A stretch of 64,000 nucleotides of DNA from Streptomyces sp. DHE7-1 (GCA_016432725.1 JACJDG010000003.1:1984001-2048000); one strand, 5' to 3'. Positions 1 to 9,278 are shown, numbered from the stretch's first letter. Translations and numbers: made by a program. Notes: generated by a model not told the origin, from the sequence alone.

Positions 1-36
1 GCTGTCGTGCGGCACTCCGTGAGCGTCTGACGGGTC

Positions 37-57
37 GTGAAATCAAGTCGATTTCAC
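37..57. repeat. Inverted repeat, 8-bp arms
   Basis: GTGAAATC (37-44) and GATTTCAC (50-57) are perfect inverted arms around a 5-base spacer. The site lies just beyond the 3' end of the DUF397 gene on the minus strand. No T-tract follows on either strand, so an operator for a gene left of the window is as likely as a terminator. Confidence 0.4.
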
Positions 58-96
58 AGCAAGGAAGTTGAGTGAGAAGAATTAATCATCAAACGT

Positions 97-351
97 TCAG
101 GAGAGCAGGAAGTCGGCCACCCCCGCCTTGGCGCCCTCGATGAAGGCGGTCATCTCGTCCGAGGTGTAGATCAGCGCGGGCCCGTCCGGGTCGGTCGACT
201 GGCGTACGGCGATCCGGCCGTCGGCGAGCTTCATCGCCTCCAGGCAGTTCCCGCCGTTGCCGCCGCTCCAGGGCTTGTGCCACCCCTCGCTGCCCAGCTC
301 CCGCGCGGGCATGCCGTTGTAGACGCCGCCACGCGGCGTGATGCGATCCAT
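97..351 (-). CDS. DUF397 domain protein
   Basis: An 84-residue protein with the usual DUF397 layout: a short W-rich N-terminal half (GWHKPWSGGNGGNCLEAMK), then RIAVRQSTDPDGPALIYTSDEM and an amphipathic C-terminal helix. The family has no known enzymatic activity and is nearly always paired with an XRE/DUF5753 regulator. Here its ATG follows directly on the TGA of that regulator (..TGAATG..), so the two are probably translationally coupled. By family precedent (AbaA/WhiJ-type clusters of Streptomyces) it is a small partner that modulates the regulator. That role is inferred. Confidence 0.9.
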   Translation of the reverse strand: MDRITPRGGVYNGMPARELGSEGWHKPWSGGNGGNCLEAMKLADGRIAVRQSTDPDGPALIYTSDEMTAFIEGAKAGVADFLLS

Positions 352-1212
352 TCACAGCTCCTTGCGGAGATCCCGGAGGATCTCCTTCGTGCGTTGTGCC
401 GTGGCGGCCTGCGCCGCCATGCGGTCCATGACCTCCAGGTGGGTCGCCACCTCGGAGCGCGCGTCCAGGTAGACCGCGCCGGTCAGGTACTCGCTGTAGA
501 CCATGTCCGGAAGTTCGGGCACGGCGAACCGGAAGAGCACGAAGGGCCCGTACGTCCCCGGGTGCGGCCCGTTGGCGAACGGGGCGACCTGGAGCGTCAC
601 GTTGGGCAGCTTCGTGGCCTCGAGCAACTTGTCGATCTGTGCGCGCATCACCTCGGGACCGCCCACCTGCCGTCGCAGGGCGGTCTCGTCCATCACCGCC
701 CAGAAACGCGGGGCGTCGGGGCGGGTGAGCAGGGTCTGGCGCCGCATCCGCAGCGCGACATGGCGCTCGATGTCGTCGGGGCTGGTCTGGCCGATGGCGC
801 CCGACTTCAGCACGCCGCGCGCGTAGTCCTCGGTCTGCAGCAGGCCCGGGACGAAGTGCGGCTCGTAGGAGCGGATGAGGCCGGCCGCACCCTCGAGGCT
901 GACGTACATCGAGAACCAGCCCGGCAGGATGTCGTGGAACCGCTGCCACCATCCCGGCCGGTTGGCCTCCTCGGCGAGCAGGACGAAGAGTTCGGCCTCT
1001 TCGTCGGGAACGCCGTAGGCCTTCAGCAGCAGTTGCAGGTACGGGATCTTGAGGGCGACCTCGGCCATCTCCATCCGGCGGATGGTGGCGGGGGCGACGC
1101 GCAGGACGCGAGCGGCCTCCTCGCGCTTCAGCCCGGCGCGTTCCCGCAGGTCCAGCAGGCGCCGGCCGAGGACCACCTGGCCCACAGTCGGCGCGGACCG
1201 CGGTTCGCTCAC
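352..1212 (-). CDS. XRE-family regulator with DUF5753 (WhiJ/AbaA type)
   Basis: A 286-residue protein. Residues about 12-70 form a Cro/CI-type helix-turn-helix (LRERAGLKREEAARVLRV followed by ATIRRMEMAEV). Residues about 100-280 are the DUF5753 module, including the PGWFSMYVSLEGAAG and PGLLQTEDYARGVL segments typical of this Streptomyces family. Members are DNA-binding repressors of development or secondary metabolism that work with a DUF397 protein and an RsbW-like ATPase. All three occur here: DUF397 directly downstream, and the ATPase divergently across a 216-base gap containing two palindromes. I expect it to bind there and control both directions, which is inference. Confidence 0.9.
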   Translation of the reverse strand: MSEPRSAPTVGQVVLGRRLLDLRERAGLKREEAARVLRVAPATIRRMEMAEVALKIPYLQLLLKAYGVPDEEAELFVLLAEEANRPGWWQRFHDILPGWFSMYVSLEGAAGLIRSYEPHFVPGLLQTEDYARGVLKSGAIGQTSPDDIERHVALRMRRQTLLTRPDAPRFWAVMDETALRRQVGGPEVMRAQIDKLLEATKLPNVTLQVAPFANGPHPGTYGPFVLFRFAVPELPDMVYSEYLTGAVYLDARSEVATHLEVMDRMAAQAATAQRTKEILRDLRKEL

Positions 1213-1376
1213 GCTCCACCTCCGGCACGATCCGCCATGACAAAAGATTCCTGACAGCCCTGCGGCGCCATTCGAAGACTCGTTCGAGGATCCGCTGGAT
1301 CGCCGATGGTCCCAATTGGCGCCGCTCGAGGTGCTGTTGCGAGCAGTGTGCCACGGCCGCCGACCGAGTCACACAG

Positions 1377-1412
1377 CACTCTGCATTTTTCAGAGTGACA
1401 CTTGCCAAGTGT
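1377..1412. promoter_or_regulatory. Two adjacent palindromes, candidate operator
   Basis: CACTCTG (1377-1383) and CAGAGTG (1391-1397) are perfect 7-bp inverted arms around CATTTTT. They are followed at once by ACACTTG-C-CAAGTGT (1398-1412), a second perfect dyad with a one-base centre. Both lie between the divergent XRE regulator and the ATPase gene, immediately before the ATPase ribosome-binding site at about 1420. Position and symmetry suggest the operator of the XRE regulator. No binding data exist here. Confidence 0.6.
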
Positions 1413-1428
1413 TCACGCCGGGGAGATA

Positions 1429-2105
1429 GTGGCAAGCGTGATTCCGTCCCCGCCCTTAGGAACAGACGCCGCCGCGGACCCCCTGCGTCTCGGTGCCGAT
1501 GGGGGTTCCCCGCTCGAACAGGTTCGAGCGCGGGTGGGACGGCGACCCGTGACGGGAGTGCCGACGGCCGCCGTTTCCGCTTCGAGCTGGCCGCGCACCC
1601 CGGCTCCGCCGCCCAGGCCAGGCGGGTGGCGCGTGCCCGGCTGACCGGCTGGTCGGTGTGCGAGGACACCTGCGACACCGCGGCCCTGGTCATATCCGAG
1701 CTGGTCACCAACGCGATCGTGCACACCGCGAGCAGCCGTGTCGTGTGCGAGCTGCACGACCACGACGACACCGTGCGCATAGCCGTGCACGACGAGGGCT
1801 GCGCACCCGGCGAGCCCCACCCCTCCCCGCAGCGGCCCGACGAGGAGCACGGGAGGGGACTGCTCCTGGTGGACGCGCTGTGCCGGGCCTGGGGTGCCCA
1901 GGAACGCGGACCCGGACTGCTGGTCTGGGCCGAGCTGGCCCGGCAGACCGACGCGGCCCACGACACCGCCGAACCGCGCAACGACCTGGGCTGGGGCACC
2001 CGCCCCAAGCCCGGCGGTCCGCCGCCCGTCCCCGGCGACGAGGAGGAGGCGCAGGCCCGGCACCGGACGCCCGCGCAGCAGCGCCGGACGTGGGGGCACC
2101 GGTGA
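1429..2105 (+). CDS. RsbW-like ATP-binding regulatory protein (apparent frameshift)
   Basis: GHKL/HATPase_c protein of the anti-sigma-factor type. The N box (ISELVTNAIVHT), G1 box (VHDEGCAPGEP) and G2 box (EEHGRGLLLVDAL) are all visible, followed by an extended charged and proline-rich tail. GTG at 1429 or 1438 follows GGGGAGA (1420-1426) and reads VASVIPSPPLGTDAAADP. The ATPase domain is in another frame, and adding one G to the run at 1501-1505 joins them into about 225 residues. The in-frame GTG at 1395 has no ribosome-binding site. It overlaps the next gene by GTGA. In this cluster type the ATPase is thought to act as a protein kinase or anti-sigma factor; its substrate is unknown. Confidence 0.75.
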
Positions 2106-2529
2106 GCGCCGCCGACGAGTGCGGCCCGCCGCTCGGCCTGAACACCCTGGTCCGTCTCGGACGCCACCGGCAGATTCCGGCCCAGGTCCGCCGCCCGGCG
2201 GTCCCCGACGGCATGACGGCCCCGCTCGGCTGTGACGCCGTCGCCGTACCGGACCGCCTCGGACCACTGATCGTGCCGCGGCTGCCCCGAGTGGGCTGCG
2301 TGTACGCCGACGGGGCGCACTGGTGGTGGATCGTCCCGTCCGACTCCGACTACGCCCTCCCCTGGCCCGCCCCGCCCACTACGCTCCCGGCGCCCCCGTC
2401 CCCGTCAGCGCCCGCCTGATCCACCGCCCCGAGGGGACGGTCCCCTACACCCCGCCGATCCCGCTGTACCTGGCCCTGTGCCGGGTGACCGGCACGACCC
2501 CGGACTGGTCCCGAGCCGTCTCGGCGTGA
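2102..2529 (+). CDS. Conserved hypothetical Streptomyces protein (apparent frameshift)
   Basis: A small soluble protein of about 142 residues after repair. It starts at a GTG overlapping the stop of the ATPase gene (GTGA), so the two are likely cotranslated. Recognisable segments are NTLVRLGRHRQIPAQVRR, VGCVYADGAHWWWIVPSDSD and, in the next frame, RLIHRPEGTVPYTPPIPLY. One base added within the C-rich run at about 2371-2377 joins the frames. No catalytic motif is seen. Coupling to an RsbW-like ATPase suggests the same regulatory module. Function unknown. Confidence 0.6.
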
Positions 2530-2900
2530 CGCGGCGGGCGCCCCGGCGCGACCGGGGACGCGGCGCGACCCGCGGTGCGCCGCACCCCGGAGCCTGACGC
2601 GGCCCGGCTCCGGCATCCCGCCGCCCCCGCCACGCATCCCATCGCCCCCACCCCGCCCCGCGTCACGCATCGCGCCGCCCGCCCCCGCCCCGAGTCCCGC
2701 ACCCCCGCGCCGAGCCACCGCTCCCCCGCCCACGCTCCCCGCGCGCCCCGGCACCCCGCCCGCGCCCTGCCCCGCCACCGCTCCGGCAGCGATAGTGGCC
2801 GTGACCGTCCGGCCATGGCCCAGGCGGGCCGCACGGTGCGCCCGGCGGAGGTTCACGGTGAGCCGGGAGCGGTTCGTGGCGACCCCGGGGGAGGTTTCTG
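2530..2900. other. Intergenic, C-rich low-complexity DNA
   Basis: About 370 bases without a convincing gene. The first two thirds are strongly C-biased (repeated CCCC and CGC steps). The end carries GGGGGAGG at 2887-2893, the ribosome-binding site of the ABC transporter gene. Open frames here have no start signal and look like composition artefacts. Confidence 0.5.
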
Positions 2901-4844
2901 GTGCGGAAGAGGCGTGCGACGGCCGGTCCTGAGGTCTCGGCGTCGGAGGGGCTGCTGTTCGGCGGGCCGCTGCGCTACGACATGGGGTGGAACAAGCACG
3001 CCGACGCCTTCCTGGAGCTCGGCTTCCGTGCGATGGTGGTCCGGCTGCCAGGCATGCTGGCCTCCAGCCTGCGGCTGGCCCGGCAGGCGGATCCGGCGGC
3101 CGCGCGGACCGTGCTGGCCGCCGAGGCGGCCCGGGGCGTGGCCCAGGCGGTCAGTCTGCTGGCCGTGAACAGCGCCCTCGGCCGGCTGCTGGCCGGGACG
3201 GACATCGAACGGCGGCTGCGCGACGCCGTGCCCGCCCTGGCCGTCGTGGCCGCCATGATGCTGGTCGCGGCGCTGCTGCGGGCGGCCTCCACCTACGCCA
3301 CCGGACGGCTGGAACCCAAGGTGGAACGGGTGGCGACCGAGCTGTACCTGGAGCGGGCGGCCAACGTGGAACTGGCCGCGATCGAGGACCACGCCTTCCA
3401 CAAACTGCTGGACACCGCCCGGTACGGCGCCCAGTCCGCCCGCCGCATGATCATGTACGGGGCCCGGGTGATCAACGCCGTGATCTCCCTGGTCGCCGCG
3501 GCCGGTGTGCTCACCGTGCTGCATCCGGCCCTGCTCCCGCTGCTGGTCACCATGACCCTGCCCAGCGCCTGGGGCGCCCTGACCAACGCCCGCCGCCGCT
3601 ACGAGTCCTTCCACGTCTGGGTGCAGCACTCCCGCGCCGGCCACCTGATCGGTCACCTGCTCACCGAACCGGCCGCCGCCCCGGAGATCCGGGTGCACGG
3701 CGTCGGCCCGTTCCTGCTGCGGCACTACCGGTCCATGTCGGAGGCCGCGGAGGCCGAACAGGCCCGGCTGTCCCGGCTGGCCGCCCGGACCGGCCTGATC
3801 GCGGCCGCATGGACGGGCCTGGCGACCGTCGCGACGTATGCCACTCTGGGCGCGCTGCTGCTGACCGGCGCGATGGCGCTGGCGGTGGCCGGCACCGCGG
3901 TGATCGCGATCCGCACCGGGGCGGCGAGCCTGGACACTCTGGTGCTCCAGATCAACGAGCTGCACGAGGAGGCCCTGTTCGTGGGCGATCTGCAGCGGCT
4001 GTACACGGAGGGAGCGGAACGGGCCATCCCAGTCGGCGGCGCGCCGCTGCCCGAGGAACCCGAGGAGATCCGCTTCGAGCACGTCACGTTCAGTTACCCG
4101 GGTGACGGGACCCGCCCCGCCCTCGACGACGTGTCCCTCAGCTTCCCCCTCGGCCGGATCATCGCGCTCGTCGGTGAGAACGGCTCGGGCAAGACGACCC
4201 TCGTCAAGCTGCTGGCGGGGCTCTACACCCCCGACCGGGGCCGGATCCTGTGGGACGGCGTCGACGCGGCGGACGCCGACCGGCGGCTGCTCGCCGAGCG
4301 CGTCGCGATGGTGGCGCAGGACTTCAAGCGCTGGCCGTTCACCGCCCGGGTGAACGTGGCCATCGGCCGCGCCTCCGCTCCCCTGACCGAGGAGCGCCTG
4401 GCCACGGCGCTCGCCGAGGCGGGCGCCGAGGACGTGGTCGAGGGGCTGCCGCGTGGACTGGACACCCTGCTCGCCCGCGAGTTCAGCGGCGGCCACGAGC
4501 TGTCCGGCGGCCAGTGGCAGCGCCTCGGCATCGCCCGGGCCGCGTACCGGCGCGGGCGGATCCTGATCGTGGACGAACCGACGGCGGCGCTGGACGCGCG
4601 GGCCGAGCTGGAGGTGTTCGAGAAGATCAGGGCGCTGGCGGGCAGCGGTCAGACCGTCGTGCTGATCACCCACCGGCTGGCCTCGGTCCGCCACGCCGAC
4701 CTGGTGCACGTACTGGAGCACGGACGGCTGGTGGAGTCCGGCACCCCGGAGGAACTGCTGACCAGGGGCGGTGTCTACGCGGAGCTGTACGCGCTGCAGG
4801 CCGAGCAGTTCACGGCGAGGGTACCGGCCCCGAAACCGGCCTGA
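2901..4844 (+). CDS. ABC transporter, fused permease and ATPase
   Basis: A 647-residue half-transporter. Residues about 50-340 form the membrane domain with hydrophobic segments such as LAVVAAMMLVAALL and LVAAAGVLTVL. The nucleotide-binding domain starts near 380 and shows Walker A GENGSGKTT (about 425), the Q-loop MVAQDFKRWPF, signature LSGGQWQR, Walker B ILIVDEP and the H-loop ITHRL. This layout fits an ABC exporter working as a dimer; the substrate cannot be read from sequence. GTG 2901 has an excellent ribosome-binding site (GGGGGAGG, 7-base spacing). It stands alone, so it is probably monocistronic. Confidence 0.92.
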   Translation: MRKRRATAGPEVSASEGLLFGGPLRYDMGWNKHADAFLELGFRAMVVRLPGMLASSLRLARQADPAAARTVLAAEAARGVAQAVSLLAVNSALGRLLAGTDIERRLRDAVPALAVVAAMMLVAALLRAASTYATGRLEPKVERVATELYLERAANVELAAIEDHAFHKLLDTARYGAQSARRMIMYGARVINAVISLVAAAGVLTVLHPALLPLLVTMTLPSAWGALTNARRRYESFHVWVQHSRAGHLIGHLLTEPAAAPEIRVHGVGPFLLRHYRSMSEAAEAEQARLSRLAARTGLIAAAWTGLATVATYATLGALLLTGAMALAVAGTAVIAIRTGAASLDTLVLQINELHEEALFVGDLQRLYTEGAERAIPVGGAPLPEEPEEIRFEHVTFSYPGDGTRPALDDVSLSFPLGRIIALVGENGSGKTTLVKLLAGLYTPDRGRILWDGVDAADADRRLLAERVAMVAQDFKRWPFTARVNVAIGRASAPLTEERLATALAEAGAEDVVEGLPRGLDTLLAREFSGGHELSGGQWQRLGIARAAYRRGRILIVDEPTAALDARAELEVFEKIRALAGSGQTVVLITHRLASVRHADLVHVLEHGRLVESGTPEELLTRGGVYAELYALQAEQFTARVPAPKPA

Positions 4845-4850
4845 ACGGCC

Positions 4851-5027
4851 TCACCGGGCGCCGTCGCCGCCCCGCACGATCACCAGGAACGTGTCCGTCG
4901 CCAGGTCCATCACGACCTCGGCGGGCAGGCCTTCGAGGCGTCGCGCGTGCGCGAACTCCTCCGCGGGCCACGATCCCCGCGGGCCACCGGCGGGAAAGCG
5001 TTCGAGCACCGTTCGCCCGTTCACCAT
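4851..5027 (-). CDS. Small conserved protein, 58 aa
   Basis: An ATG at 5025-5027 preceded by GGAGG at good spacing opens a 58-residue frame beginning MVNGRTVLERFPAGGPRG, with WPAEEFAHARRLEGLPAEVV in the middle and ending FLVIVRGGDGAR. Short acidic proteins of this type recur in Streptomyces genomes, but I know no function. It converges on the ABC transporter with six bases between the stops. The good start signal and the absence of a competing real frame support it. Confidence 0.65.
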   Translation of the reverse strand: MVNGRTVLERFPAGGPRGSWPAEEFAHARRLEGLPAEVVMDLATDTFLVIVRGGDGAR

Positions 5028-5257
5028 CTCGCACCTCCAGAAAGCGTCGACTCGTAGGAGTTAACGCTCTGAGGAGGGCGAACGCCTCGCTCAGTGACCC
5101 GACTGAGACAATGTTGACACCCGTTCAGCGCGGATCGTGAGGGTCCGTTCACCTTGCGACACGAACCGTACGTTCGGCGGCGGGTTCGGAGCTTTACGTG
5201 TCAGTCCCTCGCGTCGCGCCGGTCGTCGTGCCTCCGCGTCCCGGATCCCCGGACCGG

Positions 5258-5901
5258 TCAGTCCGCGTACTCGTCGTGGTACCGGAGCCGGTCGCCGCCC
5301 AGCGGGTTGCGGCCGAGCGCGGTCAGGTCGAGCAGGCCCGCGGTGGTGCCCAGCGTGTCCAGGCCGTCGTCGTGGACGGAGTAGGTGTGGAAGACGCGGT
5401 CCCGGTCCCGCAGGAAGCAGCTGAGCCCCGGCCGCTCGACGAGTTCACCGGCCCGCTCCACGGTCGCCTCGAAGTCGCGGTTGAACTCGCCGTGACAGGA
5501 GGAGTACCAGGGCACCGCCCAGCCCATCCGCGCCTTGAACGGCAGGATCCGGGTGAAGGGCGCCCGGGAGACCGCCGCGAACGAGGTGTCGCGGGCGTGC
5601 AGATGGGCGAGGTGACCGACCTGGTCGAGGAAGGCCGCGCAGCAGGGACAGCCGGCCTGCCACTCCGGGCGAACATGAAGTGGTGGACGACGAGTTGGGT
5701 ACGGCCCTCGAAGAGGTCGAGGAGGGTGGCCTTGCCGTCGCCGCCCTCGAACACGTACTCCGGGTCGGCCTCCACCATGGGCAGCCGCCGCCGCTCGGCG
5801 CTCAGCACCTCCCACGCCCTGCGGACCGCCTCCTCCTTGAGCAGCAACGCCTCCCGTGCGGCGCGCCACCGCTCGCGCGAGACGATCTCCGGAAGCGACA
5901 T
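5258..5901 (-). CDS. DUF899 thioredoxin-like protein (apparent frameshift)
   Basis: About 214 residues after repair. The N-terminal part (MSLPEIVSRERWRAAREALL, then ADPEYVFEGGDGKATLLDLF) and the C-terminal part with CPCC (WQAGCPCCAAFLDQVGHL) and LGRNPLGGDRLRYHDEY are diagnostic of DUF899, a thioredoxin-fold family with a CxCC-like motif at the redox position. The frame changes at HHFMFA/PEWQAG; one extra G in the plus-strand run at 5667-5669 repairs it. Probably a cytosolic redox or detoxification protein; the substrate is unknown. Confidence 0.8.
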
Positions 5902-6119
5902 GGGCCCTCCTGTCCTACGGCCTGTACCAAGTCGGTTCCGGGTGGTGACCGTGGACGGATGCGGAACTCATCGGTGCCCGCGAAGATTTTTCCGGCACCG
6001 GCCCGGCTCACCGGGAAACACATCCGGACGGGCCGGTCCCGGGAGACCCGGCGGGGAGGCCGGCGCCTCGTGCACACCTGAGGCCGGCGCCTCGTGCACA
6101 CCTACCTGCCGGGCGGCGG
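5902..6119. other. Intergenic region with short duplication
   Basis: About 218 bases between the DUF899 start and the 3' end of the FUSC gene, both on the minus strand. It contains a 24-base direct duplication at 6056-6103. No gene is supported. Confidence 0.5.
6056..6103. repeat. 24-bp perfect tandem duplication
   Basis: A unit starting GAGGCCGGCGCCTCG and ending TGCACACCT occurs twice back to back (6056-6079 and 6080-6103). GAGGC-CGGC-GCCTC inside the unit is itself a hairpin, so it may act in termination downstream of the FUSC gene. Confidence 0.7.
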
Positions 6120-7980
6120 CTACGCGGCGACGGGCCGCACGGCCCACGCCTCGCGCCGCTCCAGCTCGTCGAGCAGGTCCCGCAGCACCCCGGTGTGCTC
6201 GGGGTGAGCCGTCCGGTGTCGTCGAGGTGCACCGCGCAGGCCGTGGTCGTGTCGACGAGGCGTTCCAGGACGACGGCGACGGAGTCCGTGCCCTCGGTGT
6301 GCCGGGCCAGGGCGGGCAGCTCGGCGGCGGCGACCGCGATCGCGGTACGGGCCTCGGCGAGGGTGCGGTAGGCCTCGCGGCGCAGCGCCCACCGTTCGGC
6401 GCGGTCGCCGGACTCGCTCAGCACGTGCACCAGGTAGGCGTGCGCGGCGCTCGCGGCGGTGTCGAGCCGGGCCCGTACCCCGCCACCCCGCTTCCCGGAC
6501 ATCGGCAGGTGCCCGACGATCAACACGATCGCGCAGGCCAGCAGCGTCTCGGCGATGCGGCTCAGCGATGCCTGCGGCTCGCCGCCGATCATGACCAGGG
6601 CGAGCACCAAGGGGGTGATGACGGCGGTCAGCGCGGCGAAGTTCCGGGTCGACAGCGGGACGAGCGCCCCGCACACCGTCACCAGGACGACCAGCCCTCC
6701 GGCCGGGGCAGCAGCGCGGCGAGCCCGGCGAACACGAGAGCACCGAGCACGGTCCCGGCGGCCCGGCACAGCACCCGGGAGGCGAGCGGCCCGAGATCGG
6801 GCTTGACCAGGAAGACGGTCGTGGCGGGCAGCCAGTACCAGTGCTGGTGCTGCCCGTACCAGCGGGCGTCGTGCAGCGCCTGGGCGACGGCCGCGCTCGC
6901 CCCGAAGCAGACGGCGACACGCAGCCCGTACTCCCGGCCGCCCGTACCGAACACGGCCCGGACGACGTCCCTGGCGCTCCGCCGCCTGGCGGGCAGCCGC
7001 TGCTCGGCGTCCCCGGCCGGGTCGAAGGTCTCGGCGGCACGCAGCAGGGCGTCGTCGAGGGCGCGCAGAGCGGGCGCCGACCGGCTGGGCGCGGGCAGCG
7101 GACCGGTGCCGGTGTTGCCGCGGACGGCGGCGGCGAGCCGCCGGGGGCCCTCGGCCGCCCGGGCGGAGACCGGCTCGCCCGCCCAGGCCAGGGCGGTGGC
7201 GGCCTCGGCGAGGGGCAGCGCGGCGGTGAACTGGGCGTGCAGCCGGCGCTCGGCGGCGGAACTGGCGCGGCGGCGCAGCCGGGGTCCGGCGAGGGCGTCC
7301 TGGGCGTGGTCGAGGGCGGCGGTGAGCGCGGCCCGCCGGGCCGTGGCATTCCCGCCGCCCACGGCGTCGAGCAGCGCGGCGATGGCGTCGTACACGTCGG
7401 CGACGGCCGTCCGCTCGCCGTCGAACCGGAAGTCACCGGCGAGGGAACCGGGCGTGGGCAGGGCCAGGCGCAGCAGAAGCAGCCAGCCCGCTCCGGCGAG
7501 GAAGGCCAGGCCCTGCTGCCGGCCGTCGCCGGCCGCCGGCGTGCCGGCGCCGATCGCGGCGGTGACGAGCAGCTGGGTGCCGGCGGCGGAGGCGACCGGC
7601 CCCACGGCGCTGATGCCACCTGCGGCCAGTCCGAGCACCGTGAGGAGCAGGGTCAGCGGCACCGCGGACAGCAGCTGCCCGGCATACGTGCCCACGAGCA
7701 GCCCGACCGTCCCGGCCAGCGCGGGCACCCCGAGCCGCTTCACGGAGGCCCGCCTGCTGCCGGGCCGGTCGTTGATGCCGGCGAGCATCGCGGCGATGGC
7801 GGCTATCACGCCCAGCGGAGTGCGGCCCGCGAGCATCCCGGCGAGCAGCAGCGGCCCGGCGGCGAGCGCGCCCCGGATCAGCGCGCTCCACGGGACGGGT
7901 CCGCGCTGAGTGCGCAGGGCATGCGCGAGCCAGGGCGGCAGTGACAGTGCGGCGGGGCGCGACACGGGGCTCCTGTCCAT
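6120..7980 (-). CDS. FUSC-family inner-membrane protein (two apparent frameshifts)
   Basis: About 620 residues after repair. The N-terminal half has six hydrophobic segments (GALAAGPLLLAGMLAG, VGLLVGTYAGQLL and others). A soluble linker of about 150 residues follows, then a second membrane block (YWLPATTVFLVKPDLGPLA, then GWVVLVTVCGALV) and a cytosolic helical tail ending ERREAWAVRPVAA. This two-block plan matches the fusaric-acid-resistance/aromatic-acid exporter-like superfamily. Breaks at about 6690 and 6201-6204 are each repaired by one base. Transport of aromatic acids is a family-level guess. Confidence 0.8.
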
Positions 7981-8138
7981 GCGAGGGCGGGTTGGGCCTT
8001 CGGACGACAGTGGCCGAGCGGTGAGGTGCGGTTCCCAGGATAAGGGGGTGCCCGAAAGCCCGGAACCATAACGTTTCGGCGCGGTGAAACCTGCCCGGAT
8101 CAGGGTGTTTCTTTATGAACGCAACTCGGTCGGGGATG

Positions 8139-8217
8139 GGTCCGGTCGAGGGCTGTAGGGATGGTCGAGGAGTGTAGGGCCCGGTCGAGGGCTGGGGTCC
8201 GGTCGAGGGCTATGGGT
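8139..8217. repeat. Four imperfect ~19-bp tandem repeats
   Basis: CGGTCGAGGGCTGTAGGG-like units occur four times in a row, varying at the end (..GAGGAGTGTAGGG, ..GAGGGCTGGGG, ..GAGGGCTATGGG). They lie in the 417-base gap between the divergent FUSC and RidA genes, about 180 bases before the RidA start. No gene is supported in this gap. Confidence 0.7.
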
Positions 8218-8397
8218 GCGGTGGGGGGCGGGAGGGTGTCGACGATGCGGAGACGCCGTTCGCCTTGCCGCGGCCGTCGCTCGGGCTCGCCGCGGACGTC
8301 GTGCGACCCTGCCGTCGTCGCGGAAATTCGGGTGCGCGGGACCGGGTGGCCCTCCGATGATCGGGAGGTTGTCCGCCCACCATTTTCAGGAGCCGCC

Positions 8398-8814
8398 ATG
8401 ATCCGGCGAGTGACCTCCCCCGCGCTGTTCCCGCCGCCCACCTACTCCCATGCCTCCGTCGTCGAGGCCGGCACCAGGCTCGCCTTCCTGGCGGGGGCCG
8501 TACCGCTCGACGAGAAGGGTGAGGTGGTCGGTCCCGGGGATCCGGTGCGGCAGGCCGAGCAGGTGATCGCCAACCTGACGGAACAGCTGCGCGCCGTCGG
8601 CAGCGGCCTGGAGCACGTGCTGCAGACGGAGGTGTACGTCGTCAGCGGTGAGCCGTCCGTGCTGTCCGCGGTGTGGGAGGTGGTGGAGGCCTCGGGACTG
8701 AGTCGCGGACCGCACTCCTCGACGCTGCTCGGTGTCGCCTGCCTCGGTTACACCGGGCAACTGGTGGAGATAACGGCGACGGCCGTCGTACCGGACGCGG
8801 AAGCGGACCGATGA
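8398..8814 (+). CDS. RidA-family protein
   Basis: A 138-residue YjgF/YER057c/UK114-fold protein. FLAGAVPLDEKGEVV, QAEQVIANLTEQLRAVGSGL and the C-terminal VEITATAVVP strand match the family. Archetypal RidA hydrolyses reactive enamine/imine intermediates through an Arg in a C-terminal loop. I do not see the usual R at that position (the region reads RGPHSSTLLGVACLGY), so this may be a non-canonical subgroup. ATG 8398 follows AGGAG at 8388-8392. It overlaps the next gene by ATGA. Confidence 0.82.
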   Translation: MIRRVTSPALFPPPTYSHASVVEAGTRLAFLAGAVPLDEKGEVVGPGDPVRQAEQVIANLTEQLRAVGSGLEHVLQTEVYVVSGEPSVLSAVWEVVEASGLSRGPHSSTLLGVACLGYTGQLVEITATAVVPDAEADR

Positions 8815-9278
8815 CGTCCGGGGCCGGCATCGTGCTGCGGCGCGCGGTGGCGGCCGACGCGGGCGCGGCCGCCGACGTCTGGCTGCGCTCCTTCGCCGCC
8901 GCCCTGCCCACGGTCGTCCGGCCCCGCACCGACGACGACGTACGGGGGTACTTCCACGACGTGGTGATCCCGCTGCGGGAGACCTGGGTCGCCGAGGAGA
9001 CGGCGGGCGGGATCGGGATCGTCGGCGTGATGGTCCTGAACGGCACTCTGCTGTCCCAGCTCTACCTGGATCCCGACTGGCGGGGGCGTGGTGTCGGGGA
9101 CCGGTTCGTCGCCCTCGCCAAGGAGCGCAGTCCGCAGGAGCTGACCCTGTGGACCTTCCAGGTCAACAAGCCCGCGCACCGCTTCTACGAACGGCACGGA
9201 TTCGTCGCCGTGGAGCACACGGACGGCAGCGGCAACGAGGAGCGGGAACCGGACGTGCGGTACGTGTGGCGGCCCTGA
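8811..9278 (+). CDS. GNAT-family N-acetyltransferase
   Basis: A 155-residue acetyltransferase. The acetyl-CoA pyrophosphate loop is YLDPDWRGRGVGDRFV (R/Q-x-x-G-x-G/A), followed by the strand LTLWTFQVNKPAHRFYERHGF with the N-x-x-A-x-x-F-Y-x-x-x-G-F end motif. The start ATG overlaps the RidA stop, so the two are translationally coupled. The acceptor substrate is unknown. The terminal codons are duplicated just after the stop (GTGGCGGCCCTGAGCGC twice, 9266-9299). Confidence 0.88.
   Translation: MTSGAGIVLRRAVAADAGAAADVWLRSFAAALPTVVRPRTDDDVRGYFHDVVIPLRETWVAEETAGGIGIVGVMVLNGTLLSQLYLDPDWRGRGVGDRFVALAKERSPQELTLWTFQVNKPAHRFYERHGFVAVEHTDGSGNEEREPDVRYVWRP

Noticed and set aside
37..57. parS or attachment site
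   Set aside because: The arms GTGAAATC/GATTTCAC do not match the Streptomyces parS consensus and no integrase or tRNA is adjacent.
2853..4721. 622-residue minus-strand frame opposite the ABC transporter
   Set aside because: The plus frame has all ABC motifs and a perfect ribosome-binding site; the minus frame is Gln/Gly/His-rich shadow.
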